From the NCBI GenBank assembly GCA_030683815.1, contig JAUXPJ010000018.1, positions 1 to 55,409 on the forward strand: DNA of 55,409 nt, in the 5' to 3' direction. Of the stretch, positions 8,134-16,802 are shown piece after piece. The position numbers and the translations under genes were made by a program. Under the pieces are notes generated by a model. That model did no database searches and was not told the origin of the DNA. It saw only the letters and a list, made by a program, of their open reading frames with translations. The stretch is from Flavobacteriaceae bacterium (GTDB lineage Bacteria > Bacteroidota > Bacteroidia > Flavobacteriales > Flavobacteriaceae). Position 1 is the first letter of the stretch. The number at the start of each line of letters is the position of its first letter.

Positions 8134-8814
8134 ATGTCTAAACTATATTTAGTTCCAACGCCTATCGGAAATTTAGAAGATATAACACTTCGCGCCATCA
8201 GAATACTCAAAGAAGTCGATTTAATTTTAGCCGAAGACACCCGAACTTCCGGAAAATTATTGAAACACTTTGAAATTGCAACGCCTATGCAATCGCATCA
8301 CATGCACAACGAGCATCAAATGGTCGATAAAATTATCGAAAAACTCAAAAACGGTCAATCCATTGCCATCATTTCCGATGCCGGAACTCCCGGAATTTCT
8401 GACCCGGGTTTTTTGTTAACGCGCGCTTGTTTACTAAACGACCTCGAAATTGAATGTTTACCCGGCGCAACGGCTTTGATTCCGGCTTTGGTCAATTCCG
8501 GATTTCCCTCCGACCGTTTTATTTTTGAGGGCTTTTTACCCTTAAAAAAAGGCCGCCAAACCCGATTTTTACAATTAGCCGAAGAAAGCAGAACTATGAT
8601 TTTTTACGAATCTCCCCATAAATTACTCAAAACACTCAAAGATTTTACCGCTTATTTTGGTGCAGAAAGGAATATTTCAGTTTCCAGAGAACTGACCAAA
8701 ATGTACGAAGAAACCGTTAGAGGAACCGTTACAGAAGTCACCCAATATTTTGAAAAAAAAGCGCCCAAAGGCGAGTTTGTGTTGGTGGTAAAAGGAAAAA
8801 CGGATAAGGAGTAA
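8134..8814 (+). CDS. rsmI: 16S rRNA 2'-O-ribose C1402 methyltransferase
   Basis: The 226-residue SAM-dependent methyltransferase of the tetrapyrrole-methylase fold 2'-O-methylates C1402 in the 16S rRNA decoding centre. Diagnostic segments are LYLVPTPIGNLEDITLRA (residues 4-21), AEDTRTSGKLL (near 35-45), ISDAGTPGISDPG (near 79-91) and LPGATALIPALVNSG (near 107-121). It is slightly shorter than the E. coli enzyme and ends after the methylase domain, as commonly seen in Bacteroidetes. The ATG follows an A-rich leader. Monocistronic. Confidence 0.95.
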   Translation: MSKLYLVPTPIGNLEDITLRAIRILKEVDLILAEDTRTSGKLLKHFEIATPMQSHHMHNEHQMVDKIIEKLKNGQSIAIISDAGTPGISDPGFLLTRACLLNDLEIECLPGATALIPALVNSGFPSDRFIFEGFLPLKKGRQTRFLQLAEESRTMIFYESPHKLLKTLKDFTAYFGAERNISVSRELTKMYEETVRGTVTEVTQYFEKKAPKGEFVLVVKGKTDKE

Positions 8815-8926
8815 TTTTTTTGTTGCTTTTTTTCGTAGCATTATCCGCTTATATTTTCAAAGTGCTTTCTAATGTTTTCTTAAAATCATTTTCGTTAGCG
8901 TTATTGTTCGTTTCTTTTAATATCGA

Positions 8927-8946
8927 CAAGGGATTTAAATCCCTTG
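8927..8946. repeat. Perfect 20-bp palindrome
   Basis: CAAGGGATTTAAATCCCTTG is fully self-complementary. It lies over 100 bases downstream of rsmI without a T tract, so it is not an obvious terminator. It may be a dispersed palindromic repeat or a protein site. Confidence 0.5.
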
Positions 8947-9128
8947 CTATCATTGCATTATTTCGTCTTGTACCTGTATTAAAAAATATTTTATCCTGTT
9001 TATCTATTATCTATATTCTTTCGTCTGATTAACAAATATACGCTTTCAATGGCAAAATTAAAATCATCAAAAAAAGGAATCCGTTTAAAATAAAAAGTGA
9101 CCAATGTTACACTTTTTACATCAATAAA

Positions 9129-9146
9129 ATTGGTAATTTTACCAAT
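9129..9146 (+). promoter_or_regulatory. Operator-like inverted repeat before the OsmC gene
   Basis: The arms ATTGGTAA and TTACCAAT are separated by TT. The repeat overlaps a near-consensus -7 sequence TAATTTTA (9134-9141) and lies 15 bases before ATG 9162. The geometry fits a dimeric repressor site; the regulator is unknown. Confidence 0.45.
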
Positions 9147-9161
9147 ATAAAACTTCAAAAA

Positions 9162-9584
9162 ATGATACAGAAAGCAGAAAACAAATGGATTGCCGATATG
9201 CATTTTAATATTGCTCAAACCGGAGGAAATGTTGATATTGATGCTGATAAAGAAGTGGGCGGACAAGGAAAAGGACTGCTTCCAAAACCTATGATGCTTA
9301 GTGCACTGGCGGGCTGTACCAGTATGGACGTGGTGTCTATGTTGAAAAAAATGCGCGCCGAAGTAAAAGGTTTTGAAGTGCATGTTACGGGCGAATTAAC
9401 CGAAGAACATCCGAAAATTTATCACAAGGTTTTGGTTGAATATTTATTTTATGGAACTGATTTCCAAAAAGATAAAATAGAAAAAGCAGTCGATTTATCG
9501 GTAACACGCTATTGCGGCGTAATGGAAATGTTTAGAAAATTTTCAGAATTGACCATCGAAATTAAATACATCGAACAAATTTAA
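9162..9584 (+). CDS. OsmC family protein
   Basis: The 140-residue OsmC/Ohr-fold protein has the two conserved cysteines, in ALAGCTSMDVVSMLKK (near residue 51) and TRYCGVMEMF (near residue 117). OsmC-superfamily members reduce organic or lipid peroxides through these thiols. The short form with GPKPMMLSALAGC-like context resembles the YhfA/uncharacterised branch rather than OsmC or Ohr proper, so the peroxidase role is inferred. The gene stands 35 bases before recJ on the same strand and may be cotranscribed with it. The inverted repeat on its promoter suggests regulated expression. Confidence 0.85.
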   Translation: MIQKAENKWIADMHFNIAQTGGNVDIDADKEVGGQGKGLLPKPMMLSALAGCTSMDVVSMLKKMRAEVKGFEVHVTGELTEEHPKIYHKVLVEYLFYGTDFQKDKIEKAVDLSVTRYCGVMEMFRKFSELTIEIKYIEQI

Positions 9585-9619
9585 ATTTTAAATGACTATT
9601 TTAGTGAAAAAATTGTGCC

Positions 9620-11308
9620 ATGCGTTGGACCTTAAAACCAATACCCGAAAATCATAAAATAGTCAAGCTTGCTAAGGAATTAAATATTGATACCGAGCTC
9701 GCAACTTTGTTGATTCAGCGCGGTATTGAAAACTATGAACAAGCCAAACATTTTTTTAGACCGAGTTTAATCAAACTGCACAATCCGTATTTGATGAAAG
9801 ATATGGCGAAAGCTGTTTCTCGTATTGAAAAAGCACTTGTATCCAAAGAAAAAATCATGGTTTATGGCGATTATGATGTAGATGGAACTTCATCGGTGGC
9901 GCTTGTTTATTCTTATTTATTGCAATTCTCAAATTTAGTTACTACTTATATTCCAGATCGATATGCGGAAGGTTATGGTATCTCTTTCTTAGGAATTGAT
10001 TATGCAGCTGATAATGGAATTTCCTTAATTATTGCTTTGGATTGCGGTATCAAAGAAGCCAAAAAAGTGGCTTATGCTACCGAAAAAAAAATCGATTTTA
10101 TCATTTGTGATCATCATCTTCCAGGCGATGAAATTCCGAAAGCAGTAGCGGTTTTAAATCCGAAACAAGCTGATTGTAATTACCCTTTCAAGGAATTATG
10201 CGGATGCGGAGTTGGGTTTAAAATGATTCAAGCGTTGGCACAAAAACATCATCAAACAATAGAAGATTTAATTCCGTATTTAGATTTGGTGGCCGCAGCA
10301 ATCGCTGCGGATATCGTTCCGATGGATGGAGAAAACAGAATACTGGCTTATTTTGGTTTAATACAAATTAACAAAAATCCGCGACCAGGAATTAAAGCGC
10401 TCATCCATCAATTAAAAAAAGAAATTACAATTACTGATGTCGTCTTTCAGATTGCACCGCGAATTAACGCAGCAGGAAGAATGAAACACGGAAATCATGC
10501 TGTTGAATTATTAATTGAAGAAGATTTTGAAACAGCAGTGAATTTTGCAAAGGAAATCGAAATATACAACACAGACCGCAGAGCAACGGAAAAAGAAATT
10601 ACCGAACAGGCCCTGAAACAAATAATTGATAATGGTGAAGAAAAGAATTGTGCTACAGTGGTGTTTAATAAAAATTGGCATAAAGGCGTTATCGGTATTG
10701 TAGCTTCTCGCTTAATAGAAACCTATCATAAACCGACTATTGTTTTTACAGAAAGCAACGGTTTTTACGTTGCTTCGGCTCGATCTGTAAATGGGTTTGA
10801 TTTATACGGTTCTCTGGAAAAATGCTCAGAATATATAGAACAGTTTGGAGGTCATACGCATGCGGCCGGAATTACTATTTTACCTAAAAACTATTCTTTA
10901 TTCAAAGAGAAATTTGAAAAAGTGGTGAATAAAACTTTAGAGGAAAAATCAAAAACACCAGAAATATTGATTGATTTAGAAATTGATTTATCAAGTGTTA
11001 CTCCAAAATTTTATCGAATTTTAAAACAACTCGAACCTTTTGGTCCAGCCAATATGAAGCCTGTTTTTATAAGTTCCGGATTAAGAGATAATGGATTTGG
11101 TAAAGCTGTTGGTGTTGATGAAAATCATGTAAAGTTGAATATTATAAACGGAGCGGATCCAAAAACATATAATGCTATAGGCTTTAATTTAGCCGAAAGA
11201 TATACTAAAATAAAGGGAGGTTTTCAGGCTGTATACACCATTGAAGAAAATCAGTGGAATGGAAACACAACTCTACAATTAATGTTAAAAGATATAAAAG
11301 AAGAATAA
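9620..11308 (+). CDS. recJ: Single-stranded-DNA-specific exonuclease RecJ
   Basis: The 562-residue DHH-family 5'-3' ssDNA exonuclease acts in recombination and mismatch repair. Catalytic motifs are visible: YGDYDVDGTSSVAL (near residues 80-93), ALDCGI (near 140), CDHHLPG (near 157-163), and the DHHA1 signature EQFGGHTHAAGITI near residue 415. The C-terminal OB domain with EPFGPANMKPVF near 475 is also present. The ATG at 9620 begins RWTLKPIPEN, a typical RecJ N-terminus. It follows the OsmC-family gene by 35 bases and ends at a strong bidirectional terminator. Confidence 0.96.
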   Translation: MRWTLKPIPENHKIVKLAKELNIDTELATLLIQRGIENYEQAKHFFRPSLIKLHNPYLMKDMAKAVSRIEKALVSKEKIMVYGDYDVDGTSSVALVYSYLLQFSNLVTTYIPDRYAEGYGISFLGIDYAADNGISLIIALDCGIKEAKKVAYATEKKIDFIICDHHLPGDEIPKAVAVLNPKQADCNYPFKELCGCGVGFKMIQALAQKHHQTIEDLIPYLDLVAAAIAADIVPMDGENRILAYFGLIQINKNPRPGIKALIHQLKKEITITDVVFQIAPRINAAGRMKHGNHAVELLIEEDFETAVNFAKEIEIYNTDRRATEKEITEQALKQIIDNGEEKNCATVVFNKNWHKGVIGIVASRLIETYHKPTIVFTESNGFYVASARSVNGFDLYGSLEKCSEYIEQFGGHTHAAGITILPKNYSLFKEKFEKVVNKTLEEKSKTPEILIDLEIDLSSVTPKFYRILKQLEPFGPANMKPVFISSGLRDNGFGKAVGVDENHVKLNIINGADPKTYNAIGFNLAERYTKIKGGFQAVYTIEENQWNGNTTLQLMLKDIKEE

Positions 11309-11334
11309 AAAAATCCTGAACGGGATTTTTTATA
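11305..11334. terminator. Bidirectional terminator, recJ / secreted nuclease
   Basis: The stem AAAAATCC/GGATTTTT (11309-11316/11323-11330) has A and T runs on both sides and lies between two convergent stop codons. Confidence 0.8.
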
Positions 11335-11337
11335 AAG

Positions 11338-12402
11338 CTATTTCTGTTCTCTGATGAGATGTATATAAACAGGATAATGGTCACTATAGCCGCCCGTATA
11401 AGTGCTGAATGAGTAGCTTCTCATAGGATATCCTTTATATTGCCCTTCTTTGTTAATCATATAACTCGGATTATAGATTCCGGCTTTATAAAATTTATAC
11501 GAACTATAATCTTTATTGGTTGTTACCAGTGGCGATGTAAAGAAAATTTGATCAAACAAATTGATGTTATCTCGATAACCAAGTGTATTTAATCCGCGTT
11601 TAAACATTTCTTCAAACGGATTATAAATTCCATTATCTTTTACTTTTTTAATATTAGATTCTGTTTTTAAAACTTTTTTTAAACTGGCGTTAATAGGGTC
11701 GTCATTTAAATCGCCCATAGCAATAATTTTGGCATTAGGATCAGTTCTTCTGATTTCTTCCATTATCTGGAGATTGAGCGTTGCGGCTTTTTCCCGGCTT
11801 GGTCTGCTGGCTGCCTCACCACCTCTTCTGCTGGGCCAGTGGTTTACAATCACATGAATCAATTCACCGTCTAAATAACCGGAAACCATTAATTGATCTC
11901 TGGTGTAATAACGCTTACCCTCATCGTATAATGGCAACTCAAAGGTTTTATGATTTACAGGTTTGAAATATTTTTCTTGGTATAACAATGCTACATCAAT
12001 ACCTCTGGCATCAGGAGATTCATAATGAACAATCCCCCAGCGTTTATCTCTCAATTTTCCGGTTTTCACCAAATCTTCTAAAACACTTCGATTTTCAATT
12101 TCACACACACCAATGATTACCGGACTATTTTTTGATAAATCGCTGCCAATTTCTGATATAACACGCGCTAATTTCTGTAATTTATCTTTATAAACTTCTG
12201 CGGTGTAGTGATTTGTTCCTTTAGGAGTAAATTCTTCATCTTTTTTTTTAGGATCATCAATCGTGTCAAATAAATTTTCAAGATTGTAAAAAGCGATGGT
12301 TCTTATCTGATAAATTTTATCTTTATTATTTTGACCAAATGCAGCTGAAATGAAAATCAGTATACAAAAAACAAAAAGAATGTTCTTTTTCATAAAAGAC
12401 AT
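11338..12402 (-). CDS. Secreted endonuclease/exonuclease/phosphatase family protein
   Basis: The 354-residue protein has an N-terminal signal peptide (KKNILFVFCILIFISAAFGQ, cleavage near residue 23) and an endonuclease/exonuclease/phosphatase fold. Hallmarks are AFYNLENLFDT (near 36-46), IGVCEIENRSVL (near 97-108, metal-binding Glu), VNHWPSRRGG (near 187-196), MGDLNDDP (near 226-233) and the C-terminal YSDHYPVYIHL with the catalytic His. Such enzymes cleave DNA, RNA or phosphoesters. An alternative ATG three codons in (12393) gives an equally good signal peptide. It diverges from a TonB receptor and DUF5689 lipoprotein, suggesting it works outside the inner membrane to release nutrients for uptake (inference). 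Confidence 0.9.
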   Translation of the reverse strand: MSFMKKNILFVFCILIFISAAFGQNNKDKIYQIRTIAFYNLENLFDTIDDPKKKDEEFTPKGTNHYTAEVYKDKLQKLARVISEIGSDLSKNSPVIIGVCEIENRSVLEDLVKTGKLRDKRWGIVHYESPDARGIDVALLYQEKYFKPVNHKTFELPLYDEGKRYYTRDQLMVSGYLDGELIHVIVNHWPSRRGGEAASRPSREKAATLNLQIMEEIRRTDPNAKIIAMGDLNDDPINASLKKVLKTESNIKKVKDNGIYNPFEEMFKRGLNTLGYRDNINLFDQIFFTSPLVTTNKDYSSYKFYKAGIYNPSYMINKEGQYKGYPMRSYSFSTYTGGYSDHYPVYIHLIREQK

Positions 12403-12528
12403 GTTTAAATATAAATTTAATAGAAAAATACGGTTAAATGTATAAATTTATCTAAGAATTAGTCAAATTTATACTAAATTAGCAAATTTCTTTTGGAGAA
12501 CAAAAAATTAACTAACATCAAATTAGCT

Positions 12529-15273
12529 ATGAAAAAAACTTTTATTTTTTTGTTTCTTGAACTTGCCGTGTTGGGCAGTACGTACGCTCAACAAAAAGTT
12601 AAGGGAACAGTTATCGAAGCAGATTCGGAGAAAGCCTTAAGCGGCGTTTTAGTATCCATACAGGGTACTGAAATTGAGCAATTAACAGGAATTTATGGTA
12701 ATTTTTTTCTAAACAACGTCAAAATAGGTTCTCAAGTTCTTCAATTGAGTTTTGAAGGGTTTGAAACCAGTTATTTTCCGATTAAAATTGAAGCTGGTAA
12801 AGATTTAGATTTAAGTGTCTTAACCATGTATCTCGCTTTTAAAACTGATTATGATACCAGTATCATTTCCTTATCTGAAGACGAACTTTCTGAAGATGAA
12901 AAAGGAGGATCTGAAAACGTGTCAGGACTTCTTCAATCTTCAAAGGATGTTTTCATGAGAGCTGCTGCTTTTAACTTTGGTCAAGCAAGATTTAGAGTTC
13001 GAGGTTTTGACTCCGGTTACGGTCAGTTATTGATGAATGGAATTTTAATGAATAAAATCAATGACGGCAGACCACAATGGAGTAATTGGGGAGGTATAAA
13101 TGATGCTACCAGAAATCAGGAATTTGCTAACGGATTATCACCTTCAGATTTAACTTTTGGTGGTATTTTAGGTTCTACCAACATCAATACAAGAGCTTCA
13201 AATTACAGACACGGTACAAGTGTATCATACGCTTCAGCAAACTCAAATTATACGGGTCGTGTAATGGCAACTCATTCAACCGGCTTATTAAAAAATGGTT
13301 GGGCTTATGTAGTTTCAGGTTCACGACGTTTTGCAGAAAACGGCTATTTTGAGGGCACAACATACAATGCATGGAGTGGATTTTTAGCTGCCGAGAAAAA
13401 AATCAACAACAATCATAGTTTAAATTTAACTGCTGTTTATACGCCTGTTCGCAGAGCAAAATCATCTGCCAATACGCAAGAGGTTTATGACTTAGCCGGA
13501 CTGAAATACAATGCTTATTGGGGCTGCCAAAATGGAGAAAAACGCAATTCCCGAATTAAAGAAATTGAAGAACCTGTTATTATTTTAAGTCATTATTGGA
13601 AGATAAACAAAACAACTTCGTTAAATACAAATATAGCTTATCAATTTGGTCATATTGGAGATAGTCGTTTAAACTATGCTAATGCTCCAAATCCAGATCC
13701 AACGTACTATAGAAATTTGCCCAGTTATTATTTGAGATTTCAAGACAATTTAAATTATACGGGAGCCTATTTAGCTGCTGAGGCATTTAGAAATGATCAG
13801 AGTTACAGTCAAATTAATTGGGAGAATTTATATAGAGTCAATATAGAAAATGGAACTACTCATTATTATTTATCAGAAAATCGTGCAGATGATAAAACGA
13901 TTACTGCTAATACCATATTTAAAAAATATTTATCTGATAATATCACTTTAAACGCCGGATTTTCATACAGACATTTAAATTCAGAGAATTATGCTCAAAT
14001 GTTAGATTTATTAGGCGGTGACAGCTTTTTAGATATCGATTATTTTGCAACGGGTGATGCTATGCAAAGTGATTTAAACAACCCTAACAGAATTGTAAAA
14101 GTTGGCGATAAATTAAATTACCATTATGATATTACATCCAATGAATTGAATCCATTCTTACAATTCCAATTTAAGTATAGCAAAGTAGATTTTTATGCAG
14201 GAACTAACTTTATTTTAAAAGATTATCAACGGGAAGGGTTTTATAAAAACGGAATGTTTGCTGATAATTCATTTGGAAAAGGAGAAAAAAAATCATTTTC
14301 TGATATCAGTTTTAAAGGAGGAGCTACCTATAAAATTAATGGACGTAATTTATTAGACTTCAATGCGGCTTATATTAATCAGGCACCAACTATCAGAAAT
14401 GCTTTTGTAAACTCTAGGGTAAATAATGAATATACACCAGATTTAGAATCTGAAAAAATTACAATGGGTGATGCTAGTTATATTTTTAGAGCACCGGAAG
14501 TTCAAGCAAGATTGACAGGATACTATTCCAAATTTGAAAATGTAACGGAAACCTCCTTTTTCTTTGCAGAGGGATTACGTGGAGACGAAGCAGACTTTGT
14601 TACAGAAATATTAACAGGTGCTGAAAAATTAAATTTTGGACTTGAATTTGGAATTGAAGTACAAGTGGTGCCTACAGTTAAACTAATTGGCGCCGCTGCT
14701 GTGGGTCAATATACTTATAACAACAATCCTCAGTTATATATCCAGTCAGATGTTTTTACTGATGTTGAAAGTGATTTTGGAAATGCTTATATAAAAGATT
14801 ATAAACTCTCCGGAACACCCCAAAGGGCTTATTCTTTCGGTTTTGAATATAGAGATCCTAAATTCTGGTGGTTTAGCGCCAATGCTAATTTATTATCACA
14901 TAATTACTTAGATATTTCTCCACTTTTAAGAACCGATAATTTCTATTTAAGAAGTGATGGATTGCCATTTCCTGATGCTACCCAAGAAGAAGTTGATAAA
15001 TTGCTAAAACAAGAACGCTTTGATGATGCTTTTTTAGTAAATATAGCCGGTGGAAAATCATGGAGATTAAAAAATAATTATTATGTAGGTTTTTTTGCCA
15101 GTGTTAACAATGTGCTTGGCGAAATATACAAATCTGGCGGATATGAGCAATCTAGAAACGCTAACTTTAAAGAGTTAAAACAAGACAAAGATTTACAATA
15201 TCCAACTTTTGGCCCGAAGTATTATTATGGCAATAAGGCTTCTTACTATTTCAACGTTTATTTACGATTTTAA
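12529..15273 (+). CDS. TonB-dependent receptor with carboxypeptidase-regulatory-like domain
   Basis: The outer-membrane active transporter has about 914 residues. A signal peptide (KKTFIFLFLELAVLGSTYAQ) is followed by a CarboxypepD_reg-like beta-sandwich (about 22-105), a plug (about 120-230, with RFRVRGFDSGYGQLLMNGI) and a long 22-strand barrel ending in aromatic YYFNVYLRF. The ATG at 12529 is chosen; a TTG at 12493 would add a charged leader before the signal peptide. The DUF5689 lipoprotein gene follows after 25 bases, and the secreted nuclease gene is divergent. No SusD or glycoside hydrolase is nearby, so glycan uptake is less likely; a nucleic-acid-derived or phosphoester substrate is inferred. 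Confidence 0.92.
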   Translation: MKKTFIFLFLELAVLGSTYAQQKVKGTVIEADSEKALSGVLVSIQGTEIEQLTGIYGNFFLNNVKIGSQVLQLSFEGFETSYFPIKIEAGKDLDLSVLTMYLAFKTDYDTSIISLSEDELSEDEKGGSENVSGLLQSSKDVFMRAAAFNFGQARFRVRGFDSGYGQLLMNGILMNKINDGRPQWSNWGGINDATRNQEFANGLSPSDLTFGGILGSTNINTRASNYRHGTSVSYASANSNYTGRVMATHSTGLLKNGWAYVVSGSRRFAENGYFEGTTYNAWSGFLAAEKKINNNHSLNLTAVYTPVRRAKSSANTQEVYDLAGLKYNAYWGCQNGEKRNSRIKEIEEPVIILSHYWKINKTTSLNTNIAYQFGHIGDSRLNYANAPNPDPTYYRNLPSYYLRFQDNLNYTGAYLAAEAFRNDQSYSQINWENLYRVNIENGTTHYYLSENRADDKTITANTIFKKYLSDNITLNAGFSYRHLNSENYAQMLDLLGGDSFLDIDYFATGDAMQSDLNNPNRIVKVGDKLNYHYDITSNELNPFLQFQFKYSKVDFYAGTNFILKDYQREGFYKNGMFADNSFGKGEKKSFSDISFKGGATYKINGRNLLDFNAAYINQAPTIRNAFVNSRVNNEYTPDLESEKITMGDASYIFRAPEVQARLTGYYSKFENVTETSFFFAEGLRGDEADFVTEILTGAEKLNFGLEFGIEVQVVPTVKLIGAAAVGQYTYNNNPQLYIQSDVFTDVESDFGNAYIKDYKLSGTPQRAYSFGFEYRDPKFWWFSANANLLSHNYLDISPLLRTDNFYLRSDGLPFPDATQEEVDKLLKQERFDDAFLVNIAGGKSWRLKNNYYVGFFASVNNVLGEIYKSGGYEQSRNANFKELKQDKDLQYPTFGPKYYYGNKASYYFNVYLRF

Positions 15274-15298
15274 TTAATTAACAGAAAATATTTTAAAG

Positions 15299-16681
15299 AT
15301 GAAAACAAATAAATTAATAAAGTTCTTCTTCGGATTTGCAGCGTTATTTGGAGCTTTAACTTCGTGTGTGGAAGATTCTCAGTACGACACTCCAACAATA
15401 AAAAATCCTAACTGTGATAATCCCAACCTTGTTGCAACAACAACACTTGAAGTTGTTAAGAGATTAGCTTCAGAATCATTCAGTGTGCCGATTCACGGAT
15501 TCACTTCTGATGATATCATTGAAGGATATGCAGTTTCCAGTGATAAAGCAGGAAATATCTTCAAACAAGTTTATATTCAAGACAAACCGGAAAATCCCAA
15601 GTTTGCAGTAATTCTTAAAATTGATGAATATGATACGAATGTAAAATTTCGAGTGGGAAGTAAAATATTTGTAAAATTAAAAGGTCTTGCAGTAACAAAC
15701 AATTATGGTTCTATAGAAATTGGAATCGGGAACGGAAGTGATTTAGAAAATATTCCAGCTGAAATAGTCAGAAAACAAATTTTAAATGCCTGTGAACCAA
15801 TTGCCACCATTGTTCCAAAAAAATTATTAATAGCTCAACTTTCTAAAGATTATTTAGGAATGCTTGTAGAAATAGAAAATATACGATTAAAAAAATCTGA
15901 TGAAGGATTTAGCTATGCAGGAACAACCTATAGCGGCTATAGTAGAAATTTTGAAACGGTAGACAATAATTGTTTCTTAAATGGAAGTATTATTTTAAGA
16001 ACAAGCAAGTATGCCGATTTTGCACTGACTCCGATACCAAAAGGACAAGGTAGTATTGTTGCCATTTTAAGCGAATATAGTGGTACTTATCAATTATTTA
16101 TAAGAAATACGGATGATGTTAAATTAAATAATCCGGTTTGTGTTGCACCAGAGCCGGTTACTTTGATAGATGAAAATTTTGAAAAATATTCATTAGATAA
16201 TGGATACTTAGCATCTGGACAATATCCACTTGCTTTAACCAGCTGGACAAATTACTCAACAGCAGGTACAGTGAAATGGGTATTGGATAAATTATCTGCC
16301 AATGCTTTTGCGATGTTTCAAGCTATCTCAACTCCGACAGGTGATTATGTAGGTTGGTTAATTACACCTCAAATAAATATGGATCTGCAAATCAATGAAA
16401 GTTTAACTTTTAATATTCAAAAGTTAACAGTAGCAGGAAGTCAAACAGAGCTGGAATTATTATATTCAAGTAATTGGGACGGAACAGAACTGGGTATCAA
16501 TACCGCTACGTGGAGTACTTTACAATTAACATATCCAACGGCAACAAGCACCAATACACTGAATACTTTCAATTTGTCTCAATTTACCGGTAAAGTATAT
16601 TTTGCCTTTAAATATAATGGAAACTCTACTAATAAAACAAAGTGGAGAATTGACGATATAAAAATAACCGGAATGAGATAA
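15299..16681 (+). CDS. DUF5689 lipoprotein with choice-of-anchor domain
   Basis: The 460-residue lipoprotein has its lipobox cysteine at Cys23 (FGALTSC). Residues about 45-290 fit DUF5689, a Bacteroidetes family with OB-fold-like repeats; examples are VYIQDKPENPKFAVILKID and GSKIFVKLKG. Residues about 300-460 fit a jelly-roll 'choice-of-anchor J' type domain, with DENFEKYS, GWLITPQINM and WRIDDIKI. It is probably surface-exposed and partners the TonB receptor 25 bases upstream, in the role SusD plays for SusC (inference from position). A strong hairpin terminator follows. Ligand unknown. Confidence 0.82.
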   Translation: MKTNKLIKFFFGFAALFGALTSCVEDSQYDTPTIKNPNCDNPNLVATTTLEVVKRLASESFSVPIHGFTSDDIIEGYAVSSDKAGNIFKQVYIQDKPENPKFAVILKIDEYDTNVKFRVGSKIFVKLKGLAVTNNYGSIEIGIGNGSDLENIPAEIVRKQILNACEPIATIVPKKLLIAQLSKDYLGMLVEIENIRLKKSDEGFSYAGTTYSGYSRNFETVDNNCFLNGSIILRTSKYADFALTPIPKGQGSIVAILSEYSGTYQLFIRNTDDVKLNNPVCVAPEPVTLIDENFEKYSLDNGYLASGQYPLALTSWTNYSTAGTVKWVLDKLSANAFAMFQAISTPTGDYVGWLITPQINMDLQINESLTFNIQKLTVAGSQTELELLYSSNWDGTELGINTATWSTLQLTYPTATSTNTLNTFNLSQFTGKVYFAFKYNGNSTNKTKWRIDDIKITGMR

Positions 16682-16716
16682 TTATTTAAAAACCTCATAA
16701 TTAACTAATATACGAC

Positions 16717-16748
16717 AAACCTGCACAATTTATTGAGCAGGTTTTTTT
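16717..16748 (+). terminator. Terminator of the receptor/DUF5689 operon
   Basis: The stem AAACCTGC/GCAGGTTT (16717-16724/16737-16744) is followed by a T run. Confidence 0.85.
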
Positions 16749-16749
16749 A

Positions 16750-16782
16750 TTGATAAAATGAACAAAATTACCCGTAAATTTG
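16750..16782 (+). promoter_or_regulatory. Promoter of hflX
   Basis: -33 TTG (16750-16752) and -7 TAAATTTG (16775-16782) are separated by 22 bases. The -33 lies at the end of the preceding terminator T tract. The start codon is 20 bases downstream of the -7 box. Confidence 0.65.
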
Positions 16783-16802
16783 CAGTTCATTAGTGATATC
16801 AT

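Larger units (their letters stand above)
8815..9161. other. Gene-free region between rsmI and osmC-like gene
   Basis: About 350 bases with no credible gene. It holds a perfect 20-bp palindrome at 8927-8946, a loose inverted repeat AAAAAGTG/CACTTTTT (9092-9099/9110-9117), and an operator-like inverted repeat at 9129-9146. A 70-codon plus-strand frame from 8820 is hydrophobic only through T-richness and has no credible start. Confidence 0.5.

Noticed and set aside
8820-9032. 70-codon plus-strand frame after rsmI
   Set aside because: Hydrophobicity comes from T-rich DNA; it has no promoter or family resemblance and contains a perfect palindrome.
12493-12528. TTG start 12 codons upstream in the first TonB receptor gene
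   Set aside because: It would place a charged stretch before a normal signal peptide; ATG 12529 suffices.
12529-16681. SusC/SusD polysaccharide utilisation locus
   Set aside because: No SusD family protein, glycoside hydrolase or sugar regulator is nearby; the partner is DUF5689 and a nuclease-type enzyme.
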